Of a DNA stretch of 64,000 nt, positions 1 through 9,302 are shown piece by piece. This stretch comes from Strobilurus pachycystidiatus (Eukaryota > Basidiomycota > Agaricomycetes > Agaricales > Physalacriaceae). The notes below the pieces were generated by a model. The model was not told the DNA's origin, did not search any database, and saw only the letters and a list, made by a program, of their open reading frames with translations. The position numbers were made by a program, and so were the translations under genes. The stretch covers positions 142,923 to 206,922 of the forward strand of contig JAHLMK010000033.1 in NCBI GenBank assembly GCA_019915135.1, given 5' to 3'. Numbering within the stretch: position 1 is the first letter of the stretch; each line of letters opens with the position of its first letter.

Positions 1-63
1 AAGATTTAAAAAATTTATAATTATATAAATCTAAATATGAATAGATTTAATTTTTAAATTTAT

Positions 64-117
64 ACCCCCCCACCCTCCCCATTAATGGGCGGCCCTCCGG
101 AGGGTGGGAGGGGGTCA
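64..117. repeat. G/C cluster with inverted repeat
   Basis: A C-run and a G-run flank CCATTAATGG and the palindromic CCCTCCGGAGGG inside otherwise A/T-only DNA, so the segment can fold into hairpins. It is the first of many similar G/C clusters in the window. No gene is seen at 1-340 apart from this element. Confidence 0.7.
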
Positions 118-340
118 AAAATTTATAATTAAATTAAAAATTATAATTAAAAAAAAAATTAAAATTAATATTAAAATTTTATTTTTCTGCACTTTTAAAC
201 TTAAAAGGTAAAAAAGGTTTTGTATTTTATTAAAAATAAGACTACATTAAACACAAACTAAGTCTACTAAAAGTAACCACATTTAGCTAGATCGGTTAGC
301 GGGGAGGTTCTATTTTTTAAGTAAGATGGAAAAGTTGGAT

Positions 341-2052
341 TTAAAAAGGAATATTTATTCCGCTTCCGGCTTCCGCTTCCGATTCCCCTAACGGAAAGGA
401 AGGCATAGAAGATTTGCAGGAGTATCTCTCAGCTTTAATCTTACTTTTTTTTTTCTCACGATCCTTGGTAAAAAAAAAAGATTTAGCTATTTCGCTATAA
501 ATATTACCATCTAAAAAATATCCTTCAAATTGAATGGGGGAACCGACAGGCATATAACTAGTGACATGGCATATGGGTAAAGAGAATTAACATCATATCT
601 GTAAACTTTCTCATTATTAATGTGATCATTAGTATGATGACTAAGATCCATATGTCCTCCTGTATATCCATTAGAAATAAACTTATGAATATTTCCGTTA
701 ATAATAGGTATATTTCATTCATCCTTTGAAAAGTTAGCCCTATATTTACCAAAAGCCAAGGGAGGTAAAGTTGGATATTTAAATAAGTCTGTATGAAATT
801 TTTTAAAAATAAATTTAGTAAATTTAGTAATAACATCAAATAGTAAACCACATCACTTTCACAATATTTAATAGTTTCATATTTAAGATATCAAATATTA
901 ATCTTATTTTTATATTCAGAATATAATTTTTCATTCTTAATATTAAAATATTTTATATAAGGCACTTCACCAATATAATCTAAATTATTTTCATTAAAAA
1001 AATCATAAGTAAATAATTCCTTATCTTTATTTAAAAAATTTTTTCCTAATGAGTCTAATGATGAAGGCTTTAATAAATAAGAGTCTCTAAATGTTACTTT
1101 AATTTTGTTTTTTCTATCTGAATTAAAATTAAAATCAATTTCTATAAGTATTCCATCTCTAAGTTTAACTTGTAATTCACCTATTTTGTATAAATTATTA
1201 AGAATAAATACAGAATCAAATAATGCAAAATTATGTAAATAAATTTTGTAACCTTGATATTTAGGTCTATTAATAAAATTAAGAGCTGATAAAATCATTT
1301 CATCACTAGATTTAAAAATTTTAATTCAAAAAGACTCTAATATTTTACCGCCATATAAACAAATAGGTTGTAATTTTCCATTAATAACTTTAGTTTCAAA
1401 ATCCATCATAATTAATTTTCTATTGATTTAAGAACTTTTATTAATTTTTTTAATAGTTTGAATATTATGGTTTTTAGCTCTAGCTAATATAACTTTATCC
1501 TATAAATATAAACTCTAGATATTTGTTTATCATTGAACAAATAGACCTCTCTGTTGAAATGTAACAAATTACTAGAATATAATAATGTATCTTTAAAACT
1601 TATGATAACTGTACCACCTATAGTTATCTTCTTACAAATATAATAATTTGTTTCTAGTTTGAAAGTATAGTAAAATTGCTCTCCCCTCCCCTCCCCTCCC
1701 CAAAGGGGAGGGGAGGGGAGGGGAGGGGAGGGGAGGGGAGGGGAGGGAAGGGGAGGGGTGGGGTGGGGTGGGGTGGGGTGGGGTGGGGTGGGGGGGGGGG
1801 GGGGAGTATTTTACCTTCTGAGAAATCATTATTAAATTCTATATTTCCTCATGTATAAAGATCCATAGTAAATGGGATGTTTACATTAGAAACATTATGA
1901 TCATATAATTTAATTTTAAATTTTATATGATCTTCCACTTTATGAGTTTTTTATTTATGTTGTGGTATGAAATCTCCACTTAAAATTATAAAACAAAAAG
2001 ATAAACTATCAAAATCTATCTCGTAATAATTCTCTTCTCTTCTCTTCTCTTC
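341..2052 (-). pseudogene. dpo: Broken type B DNA polymerase of mitochondrial-plasmid type (dpo)
   Basis: This is the remnant of a protein-primed family B DNA polymerase, the enzyme of fungal linear mitochondrial plasmids. Reading leftward with UGA as Trp, there is an exonuclease I motif MDFETK near 1410. It continues, through an in-frame TGA, into 1298-891 (135 codons), which contains the YLHNFALFDS exonuclease II region. A different frame (about 851-540) carries GGHMD and the polymerase A motif YDVNSLYPYAM. A third frame (553-341) starts MPVGSPIQFEG, which normally follows directly. So one gene is split by at least two frameshifts. It ends at 341 without the palm motifs B and C, and the G-rich array at 1678-1806 interrupts it upstream. 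The segment around 1860-2050 (EIDFDSLSF...ILSGDF) resembles the fragment at 43803-43970. I infer an integrated, dead plasmid gene. Confidence 0.85.
1678..1806. repeat. Polypurine/polypyrimidine G/C array (GGGGA)n inside dpo
   Basis: A 20-nt C-rich arm is followed by its G-rich complement and then about 110 nt of GGGGA and GGGTG units ending in a long G run. It separates two recognisable parts of the polymerase remnant, so it arrived after the gene did. It can form a hairpin or a G-quadruplex. The reading frames across it on both strands are by-products of the repeat. Confidence 0.85.
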
Positions 2053-2066
2053 TCTTCTCTTCTCTA
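2033..2066. repeat. TCTCT pentanucleotide tandem repeat
   Basis: About seven copies of a TTCTC unit lie at the upstream edge of the dpo remnant. It is a simple microsatellite. From here to about 2540 I see only scattered short frames and a G run near 2478-2490. Confidence 0.8.
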
Positions 2067-2540
2067 TTAAGAAAGTAAAATAATGCTGAGTCCTATTATT
2101 TCCAATTGATTTATATCTTTAATTTTAGAAGTATATAGCGGTGATAAACTTATATAAAATCACCTTTTTCACCTTTAATAATTACAGATATCAACATTTC
2201 CTCATTGATTGATCCATTCTTTAATAAGGGGGGATATAACTGTTTCTTTAAAATAATGGGCAGCCGGCTGTAACATATCTTTGGTAAAATTTTTTCTGCT
2301 GGTTGGAAGATGTTTTTGGACCAATGATTTAGAATAAAATACTGTTTGTTGAGTGTTGTCATGTTGTAAAAAAATATAAAAAAAAATGTAATAGTAATAA
2401 GCACTTCTAAAGCGTATGAACACCTTTATAAACACAATATAAATCTGTAAAGATTTAAAGAGCGTTTTAAATGTGTGGGGGGGGGGAGGGATAGCGATAA
2501 AAAAAAAAATAGAATAAATAAAACTATGACAGCAGCATTT

Positions 2541-3345
2541 CAAAAACGTCGTTAATAACCCTTAAATTAGCTAATCCTGTATCGTTAAATAATGTAATCA
2601 CATCACATAGAGACAAATTCATTTGAAATGAAATTCAAAGAAGATGTGAAAGCTGGATAGAAAAATGACCTAACATTAACGTAGATTTTAGACCTTTAGC
2701 TAAGTTTGTAAATCCATCGAAAGGAACATTAGTTTCAATATCTGAAGAAATATTGTCTAAAATAATTGGACACAATTCTTCTAAATGACGTATAGTTTCT
2801 ACTCTAAGACCTTCTAAGACTATAGTAATTAACCTAAATGCATTGATCCTTTCAGATGGGTCTGCTAAATTTTGTAAACCATTGGTTATAATGTTTAAAA
2901 GAGCTTAACCATCTGCGGTTAAGCATAAGATAATGTGTCATGATTTTTATCTAAAGTGTGAGCTAAAGAAATATCATTCTCTGTAGAGACTTAAATAAAA
3001 AGTTGAATATCGATAATGTTAATATTTAAATCATTCATGATATTAATTCCTAAATTATGAATAGCAATAACATTTTCTATAACTGCCATAGGTTAAGTTA
3101 GATTTTATATTAGATTCTAAAGAGAAATAACAAGGTAATGACATACCCATATTATTAACTAAATCTATAATAATATTTCTAATATAAAGTGCTTCAGAAT
3201 CAAAAAATGTAATTAAACCATCGCTATTGTTGACGTAGTTGTTGATGATGTTGTTGATGTTGTCATCACCGTAATCGTTGTCGTCGTCGTCGTTGTAGTT
3301 GATAAAGTCCTCCTGCTCATTATCATCGTTGTTGTGCTTAAAAAA
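2541..3345 (-). pseudogene. Decayed ORF of unknown family
   Basis: I do not recognise this protein. Reading leftward from about 3345, an acidic Asn/Asp-rich start (codons GAC/AAC in a row) leads into FFDSEALYIRNIIIDLV and NMGMSLPCYFSLESN. After a frameshift comes MAVIENVIAIHNLGIN, then two in-frame stops. A long alpha-helical stretch follows (NLADPSERINAF, LEGLRVETIRHLEELCP, DGFTNLAKGLKSTLML) and ends near 2560. The codons look protein-like, but the frame is broken at least once by an indel and at least twice by TAA/TAG. It sits directly upstream of the dpo remnant in the same orientation, so it may derive from the same integrated plasmid. Confidence 0.5.
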
Positions 3346-4330
3346 ATTGTATGCCTAAATTAATTATTAAAAACAAAACCAAACCAAACCAAAAATAAAG
3401 GTATAATTCCAAATAAAAGTACGTGTAAGAAAAATAAATAAAAAAGTGTAAAATAAAACATAAAAATAAAAATAAAAAAAAAATAATATTAAAATAAAAA
3501 AAAAAAATGGCAACAGAAGGGCCGGGTGTTCGGCTACGTGAAAAAAAAAAGAAAAGAATGCATGGATTAGTTTAACGTGCAAATTGCATTTTTTTTTAAG
3601 TGCGTAAGCGCAATACCTTTTGTTTAGTATGGATACGTGAAAAAAAAAAAATTGGTCCAAAATGCTTATCGCTCCACTGATGCAGATCAATTTTTTCCAC
3701 TAAGTTAGGCAGGAGAGTGACCTATTATGTTGAACGGCCGGAAAAATGGAGGAATTGTAGGTTGAGAGGATAAGGTGTGGGTAATTAAAATTTAACGTAG
3801 TAACAGTCACATTAACAAAGAAAAAATTTATCTTTTTTTTTTTCAACCGTAAGGTGTTAACGTTAATAAGGTTGGAAAAAACTGTCACCTTTTACATAAA
3901 TCCTACAAATTTATTGAAGGCTAACCTATTCTTGAAGGTGCTAATTTAACTAAAATTTATAAACAAAGTTAGTGGTTTATAGTGAGAAACCTCTTCATAT
4001 TAAGAGGGTTTAGTATTTAAAAGGGGAAAAAAAAAATAAATAAAGTTAGAATCATTATTTATAACACGAGTTTGGTGTGATCAAAGTAAAATAAAAAGAA
4101 AAAAGGAAAAGGGTTTTCCTTTTACAATCTGAACTGATTTTTCTCTAAAAAATTAATATGCTTTATATAGGTATTTTAAACTATCTAATTTTTTTTTTTA
4201 TATAGTTTTTTTTCATAACTAACTTATGGGATTCAGCAAATTAAACACCCTCTAGTCTCCCTCCTGAGCCGTACGGTAAAAATAAATGGAGGGGGATTTG
4301 GATTGGGATTGGGAGCCGTACTAAAAGAAA

Positions 4331-4370
4331 AAAAATTTTAATTGAAAATGCATTTTCAATTAAAATTTTT
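4331..4370. repeat. Perfect 40-nt A/T palindrome
   Basis: Two 20-nt arms are exact reverse complements with no loop; the centre is AAAATGCATTTT. It can extrude as a cruciform or act as a bidirectional hairpin in RNA. Confidence 0.9.
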
Positions 4371-4780
4371 GGGAGAAGGGGGTGGTTTGTCGTTGTAGTT
4401 GTGGTTGTGGTTTTGATTGTGGTTTTTTTTTCCAAATACACGCTCAAAAAAAAAAACGCTTATTTTTCTTCTTCTTTAATCCATGCATGCATTCTTTTAT
4501 CCTTTCTTCTTTTATAGTTATTGGAAGACCTTTGAAAGATTAACAGCTATTAAGATTCAGATTAAGATTAAAATTAACATTTAAATTAAGATTAAGATAA
4601 ATTTTTCGCTTTTTAATTCTCAATTTAATAAATCACGTAAAGGACCACGTGATATTTAACGTGGAAAAATTAAAAAAAAAAAGTGTGGTGTGTAACCACC
4701 ACTCCACCCAATTTTTCGGCCCCGTTATAGAAAGGGCAGGAATTTACCGGGAGTAAGGGTTTTTTCCCCCCCTGTCGTAC

Positions 4781-4823
4781 TAAAAAAAAATTGAATCACA
4801 ATTAGTGATTCAATTTTTTTTTA
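4781..4823. repeat. Hairpin with 19-nt perfect arms
   Basis: The core TTGAATCAC pairs with GTGATTCAA across a 5-nt loop, and an A run and a T run extend the stem to 19 bp. It is of the same general kind as the palindromes at 4331 and 8148. Confidence 0.85.
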
Positions 4824-6440
4824 ATCCCACCCATAAATGGGCCAAGGGGATCTCCATCCCAAAATGGGCCGGAGAAGGGGGGGGGGGCCACACACCATTA
4901 TAAACGCATTAATATTGCCGATCAAAATTTTATTTTTAATTTAAAACTAAAAAAAATAATAAAAATAACAAACTAAAGTGTTAGATCTAATTATATTTAA
5001 AGTGAAAATTTTCTCGAGATTTAACCAAAAAATTAATTTAATAATTTATATAATATTTAGCATCGTATTTTCCTACATTAGATAATTATTAATACCAGCT
5101 TTAAATATCTAACTCTTTATTTATATAAAAATTTCCCCCTCATTACTCTTCCCTGCTGTATTTTCCGCTTTCGCTTTTGCTTCCGCTTCCGCTACAGTTA
5201 CCTCTTCCAAATTTTTTTTTCATATTCCATATGAAAAAAAAAATAAAGGGCCGACCTCCCATTAAAATTTTGAACGCCTCCCCCTGACCTCGACCACGAA
5301 AAAAAAAACATAGGCCCCCTCCAAATTACAAAATTACAAATTAACTCTCTTCCGCTTAATTCTAATTATAAATAAGGGCGAGGCAACTTGAGGAAATTAA
5401 CTCACTAATTAAAAAAGAATTGGGAGGGGGGGGGGAAATGGGTGGGACCCGTTCTGTCTACATAATAGACTAAAAAAAAAAAAAAAAAAAAAATGATCAA
5501 TAATAAAATTTAGGGTTTATTCTAAACTACCGTACGGATAAAAAAATTTAAATTTATAAAATGGTTAATTTTAATCGATAATTTTATTAGTACGGCGCTG
5601 CCGGCACGCAGGCAGTGGGGGATTATTCCACTATCACCCACTTAATCCTAATCAACTCCATCCTGCCGTACGGCTTAAAAAAAAAAAATTTTTTTTATTA
5701 ATTATAATAAATTTAGCCGGGTTTTGTCACACTCCCCTTAAGGTTGGATGGGCTGTCCGGCTCCCCATTTGTACTTAAGGAGGGCCATGGGTCGTTATAA
5801 ATAAGTCGGATCAAATATGGTTGATTAATTAGAGGGGTTTTTATTTATACAGTTTTTTTAATTTTAGATCCATTTTTTTAATTTATTTGAATTTAAGATA
5901 AAGGGTTATCGTATTAAAAAAAAAAATAATCCTAATTTCTTTTAATAAAAGTTTATTTTTAATTAGAGATAAAGGGTTATCGTATTAAAAAAAAAAATAA
6001 CCCTAATTCCTTTTAATTAAATTTTATTCTTTTAATTAAATTTTATTTTAATTATTTTTTTAAGTATCAGAGTGACCAATGGCGAAATAATAAACATATT
6101 CAAGATCAAAATTGTTACAGTTTTTAAGGTTTAAAGTTCATCTAATATGTCTTAAATCATCCTTTTCTGCCGGAAGTCAACTACAGCTTTTTATTGTGAG
6201 ACTTGGCCTGACCCTCTTAATACAAATACAAATAAAAATACTCGGTTGAACCTTTCGTTGTATTGTTTCAATCGTCAAGTGCTTTATTTTCAAATGAGAT
6301 GACGGCGCTCCATCTCAGATTCTGCTGCTTTAATCTGACCACAAATAAAAATAATACAAATAAAGTAATAAAAATTATAAAAAGTAATAATTTAATCTAT
6401 TTTCTTTATGGACTTTTTTTTTTTAATAATTAAACCCAGA

Positions 6441-6508
6441 CCCACCCCTCCCCCCCACCCTTTTAGGGGAGTAGGGGTGGGGAGGGTGGGGAGGGGTGGG
6501 GGGTAGGG
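6441..6508. repeat. G/C cluster hairpin
   Basis: C-rich CCCACCCCTCCCC is followed by its G-rich complement, separated by a short linker, in A/T-rich surroundings. Confidence 0.7.
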
Positions 6509-6708
6509 ACGCGGATAAACACAAAGGTTAACACATAGCATAAAAAAGGAATATTACTAAAGATATTACAATTAATAAATGATTATTAACTAATAATTTA
6601 GGGATGTTAGTTTTACTGGTTCTACGATTCATGATTAAAATTAATTAAAAACAATAAATTAAAAACCTAAAAGAAAAAAAAAATAAAACTTTAATTTGAA
6701 ATTTTAAT

Positions 6709-7332
6709 TTATTCTTTTTTTGGTTTTTTATCTTTGTGATTGTCATTATCAATCTCAAAAGAAGAATCTATATCTTCTCTTTGTCTTTTACTTGTAGGAT
6801 TTGCAGTGTTAGAGGTAGAAGCGGTAGAAGATTCTGAGGAAACATTAAAAGGATTAACATCGGATGGTTCAGGGTTTATGTTTTCTGATCCAGCATACCC
6901 CCAATTAGAAGAGTTATAATAATAATAAAAGCCAGCCTCTCCGAGTTCGCCAGTCACCTCTGAAGAAGAATTATTTGAAGTATTTTGACTATTCGTCTGG
7001 GTATTATTATGTTCCTCCCCTGTGGGAGGGATAGATATAGCCTCATCCATTTCAATATCTTCAGAACTACTATAACAGATATTTAAATTATATTTATTAT
7101 CTGTACCCATAGTTAAATTAGAATTATCTAAATCACAAATATAAAAAAAGAAATTTTCAGGACAAAAATAATAAAAAATACTGTCTATATTAAAAAAAAC
7201 TGAATTTTGAATTAAAAAAAAAATATTAAATTTAAAAATAATAAATCAAAAAATATTTCAAATGAGAGGAGACAAATATATATATATATATATTTTTTTG
7301 TAATATATATAATAAAAATCTAAAACCTTCAT
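6709..7332 (-). CDS. orf207, membrane-anchored low-complexity protein
   Basis: Family unknown. In code 4 the frame is open from an ATG at 7332 to a TAA at 6709 (207 codons, with UGA at 7260 and 7248 read as Trp). In the standard code only the last 133 codons would be seen. About residues 10-55 are strongly hydrophobic and aromatic (IWNIFWFIIFKFNIFF), so one or two membrane segments are likely. The rest is Ser/Asn/Thr/Glu-rich and ends in a Lys-rich tail (DNDNHKDKKPKKE). A hydrophobic start with a polar low-complexity tail is also the design of the ORF at 24794-26188. Whether it is expressed is unknown; the long open frame in A/T-rich DNA argues that it is real. Confidence 0.55.
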
Positions 7333-7587
7333 ATAAAATATAATTGAACTATTATATAGTTTTTTTTTAATAATTAACTTAAAGAAAAAAATTAAAAATA
7401 TTAAATTAAAAATTAATATTAATAGTAATAGTCAAATAGTCACTCCAAATTGTGACATTGGTGATAACACTAAAAAAACCTTGTTCATGTTTATGATAAG
7501 CTCGGAAATATAGTATAATTTTTTTGTTATATGTAGGTTAGTTTGTGTAGATTAGTACTACCCTATATATAAAAAGAGAAGTGATTT

Positions 7588-7766
7588 AACACTCCTCCCC
7601 CCCAGTTAAGGGTTCCTCCCCACCCCCACCCCCTCCCCTCCCCCAAAGGGGAGGGGAGAGGGAGGGTGGGACCCTCCTGCCCATAACTGGGATAATGGGA
7701 GAAGGGGGTCCTCCCCTCCACCTCCAGCCCTTAAAAGGGATAATGGGGAAGGTGGGGGAGGAAAAA
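7588..7766. repeat. Run of G/C clusters
   Basis: Several C-rich/G-rich inverted repeats stand in tandem, including CCCCTCCCC with GGGGAGGGG and repeats of TCCCCACCC. They lie between orf207 and tRNA-Ser. Nothing else is seen between 7333 and 7810 except A/T-rich spacer. Confidence 0.75.
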
Positions 7767-7810
7767 TTTAAATTAATTATAATTAACTAATTATTAAATT
7801 TATTTAACTA

Positions 7811-7893
7811 CGGGCACTGTGAGATTTGAACTCACGACTATTTAGTACTCATTTTCAAAATGAGCGCGATAAACCAGACTCCGCCAAATGCCC
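7811..7893 (-). tRNA. trnS: tRNA-Ser(UGA)
   Basis: An 83-nt cloverleaf: acceptor GGGCATT pairs with AGTGCCC; anticodon stem CTCAT/ATGAG with loop TTTGAAA gives anticodon TGA; a long class II variable arm; T-arm loop TTCAAAT. It decodes UCN. Confidence 0.95.
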
Positions 7894-8147
7894 TTGTAAT
7901 TAAAAAAATTAAATTAATTAATTCTACAATTTAAATTTTTATTTTTTTTTTAATTAACTAACCAACTCCTTTCTTTAATAAATTAATATTATATTAATTT
8001 AATTTAATTAAGAGTGGTTAGATAAAAAAAGGGGGAACACCTTAACTGGTAGTATTTTTACTACCTCCCGTACGGTCTTACTTTCGCCAAAAAAAAAAGG
8101 GGTGGAGCGTTAGCCCTACCCTTATTAATTTGGGGTCTTCCACGTAC

Positions 8148-8181
8148 AAAATTGATCACAAATGCATTTGTGATCAATTTT
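8148..8181. repeat. Perfect 34-nt A/T palindrome
   Basis: Arms centred on AAATGCATTT with TTGATCAC/GTGATCAA are exact reverse complements. A decayed relative (GATCACAAATGC...GTAATCAATT) lies at about 43299-43325, so the element is dispersed. The rest of 7894-8310 is spacer with a CCGTACGG palindrome at 8069. Confidence 0.9.
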
Positions 8182-8310
8182 TTTAACACGTACGGTTGGG
8201 GGGTGTGTGGTTGTTAATGAAGAGTGGTAAAAAAAATTAAAATTAAATTTAATTTCTTTAATTAAACTCTTTTTTTTACGTTGATTTTTATTTTTATATT
8301 ATTTTTTTTT

Positions 8311-8383
8311 TACTGATAAACGGGCTCGAACCATTATACCACCTTTCTTAAAAAAGTAGTTTTACCAATTAATGTATATTAGC
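8311..8383 (-). tRNA. tRNA-like sequence with UAA anticodon (probably degenerate)
   Basis: A 73-nt near-cloverleaf: GCTAATA pairs with TATCAGT (one A-C mismatch); T-arm AATGG/CCGTT with loop TTCGAGC; anticodon arm ACTTT/AAGGT with loop TTTAAGA, hence UAA. The D arm is very weak, and the long variable arm expected for a leucine tRNA is missing. A proper tRNA-Leu(UAA) exists at 19717-19800, so this is more likely a decayed or recruited tRNA than a working second copy. Confidence 0.4.
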
Positions 8384-8395
8384 AATAAAATAAGT

Positions 8396-8469
8396 TAAGA
8401 CCTAAAGGACTCGAACCTTTATTTGATCCATTATGAGCGAATGACATTATCCTGTTATGCTAAAGTCTC
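8396..8469 (-). tRNA. trnM: tRNA-Met(CAU)
   Basis: Acceptor GAGACTT/AGGTCTT, D stem GCAT/ATGT, anticodon loop CTCATAA (CAT), T arm AAAGG/CCTTT with loop TTCGAGT. It is one of two tRNA-Met genes in the window; which is the initiator cannot be told from sequence alone. Confidence 0.9.
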
Positions 8470-8502
8470 TACATTTTCAATTATGCTAAGGTCACTTATT
8501 AA

Positions 8503-8722
8503 ATTAAAATTAAAATTAAAATTAAAATTAAAATTAAAATTAAAATTAAAATTAATTTAAATTAAAATTAATTAAAATATAAAAAAAAAAAGAATATTAT
8601 TCTTTTCTTTTAATCTTTTTTTGTTTGTAAAAAATATAAATATTATTCTTTTAAAAATTTAATTAAAAATTAAAAATTAAAAATTAAAAATTAAAAATTA
8701 AAAATTAAAAATTAAAAATTAA
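8503..8722. repeat. A/T tandem repeats (AAAATT)n and (ATTAAAA)n
   Basis: Two short-period arrays at 8503-8560 and about 8660-8722 are separated by an A/T hairpin. They carry no gene. Confidence 0.8.
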
Positions 8723-9302
8723 ATAAGTACGAAAAACTAATTAATATAGGGAAAGGGTGAATGTAAAAAAAAAAATCATTTTATACTTTTTTAATCAACT
8801 GCCTCTGCTTTTGAGATCCAGCCGTACTTTAAATCCCTGCGTATGCGTGAATAAAAAAGCACCCTTCCGTATCTTGCCGTTTCATCCCTCCAAATAAAAA
8901 CTCCGCGTTAGCGCGTTAGCGCGTTAGCACGTTAGCCCTCACATTAGGGGGATGGGCTACACCGCCCCCTCCCCTCCCCCCTACTCCCATAAATGGGTGG
9001 GAGGGGAGTGCCGGCAGGGGTGGAGAGGGCGGCTTCTCCCATTATGCCCGGCCGTTCCAGTACCAGTTCCAGTACCAGTTCCAGTACCAGTTCCAGTTCC
9101 CGGTATCAGTTCCAGTACCAGTTCAACAAATACGGGTTGCGCAGAAGAGGGGTGGGACCCCATTATCGGGAAGGAAAAAAGGGGTGTGCGCCTCCTCCGT
9201 CGCAATGGGCGGCAGGAAAAATTAAATTTTATGACGTATTACGTATAAAAATATAAATTTTAGACTGAAATTGTTAAGAGTGTAAAAAAATTAATATAAA
9301 TA
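8723..9302. other. Spacer downstream of rps3 with G/C clusters and a 12-nt tandem repeat
   Basis: It contains GCGTTAGC repeats near 8905-8932, G/C clusters at 8963-9010, and about six copies of a 12-nt AGTTCCAGTACC-like unit at 9053-9123. Short frames here in both directions come from the repeats. It would be the 3' region of the rps3 transcript. Confidence 0.6.

Larger units (their letters stand above)
3346..6708. other. Non-coding spacer
   Basis: I see no gene here. It holds a short ACCAA tandem at 3374-3393, perfect A/T palindromes at 4331-4370 and 4781-4823, CCGTACGG palindromes near 4268, 5527 and 5665, and G/C hairpins at 4735-4890, 5420-5450, 5600-5650 and 6441-6508. Two copies of the AAAGGGTTATCGTATTA motif lie near 5900 and 5970. 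Short frames exist but they are A-, T- or G-run artefacts. Confidence 0.6.

Noticed and set aside
1632..1858. Overlapping Pro-rich and Gly-rich frames on both strands
   Set aside because: They are read-throughs of the GGGGA/CCCCT array and have no protein character beyond the repeat.
8952..9256. Frames with Val-Pro, Thr-Gly or Ser-Ser-Thr repeats
   Set aside because: They come from the 12-nt AGTTCCAGTACC tandem and adjacent G/C cluster; the real gene there is rps3 downstream of the array on the minus strand.
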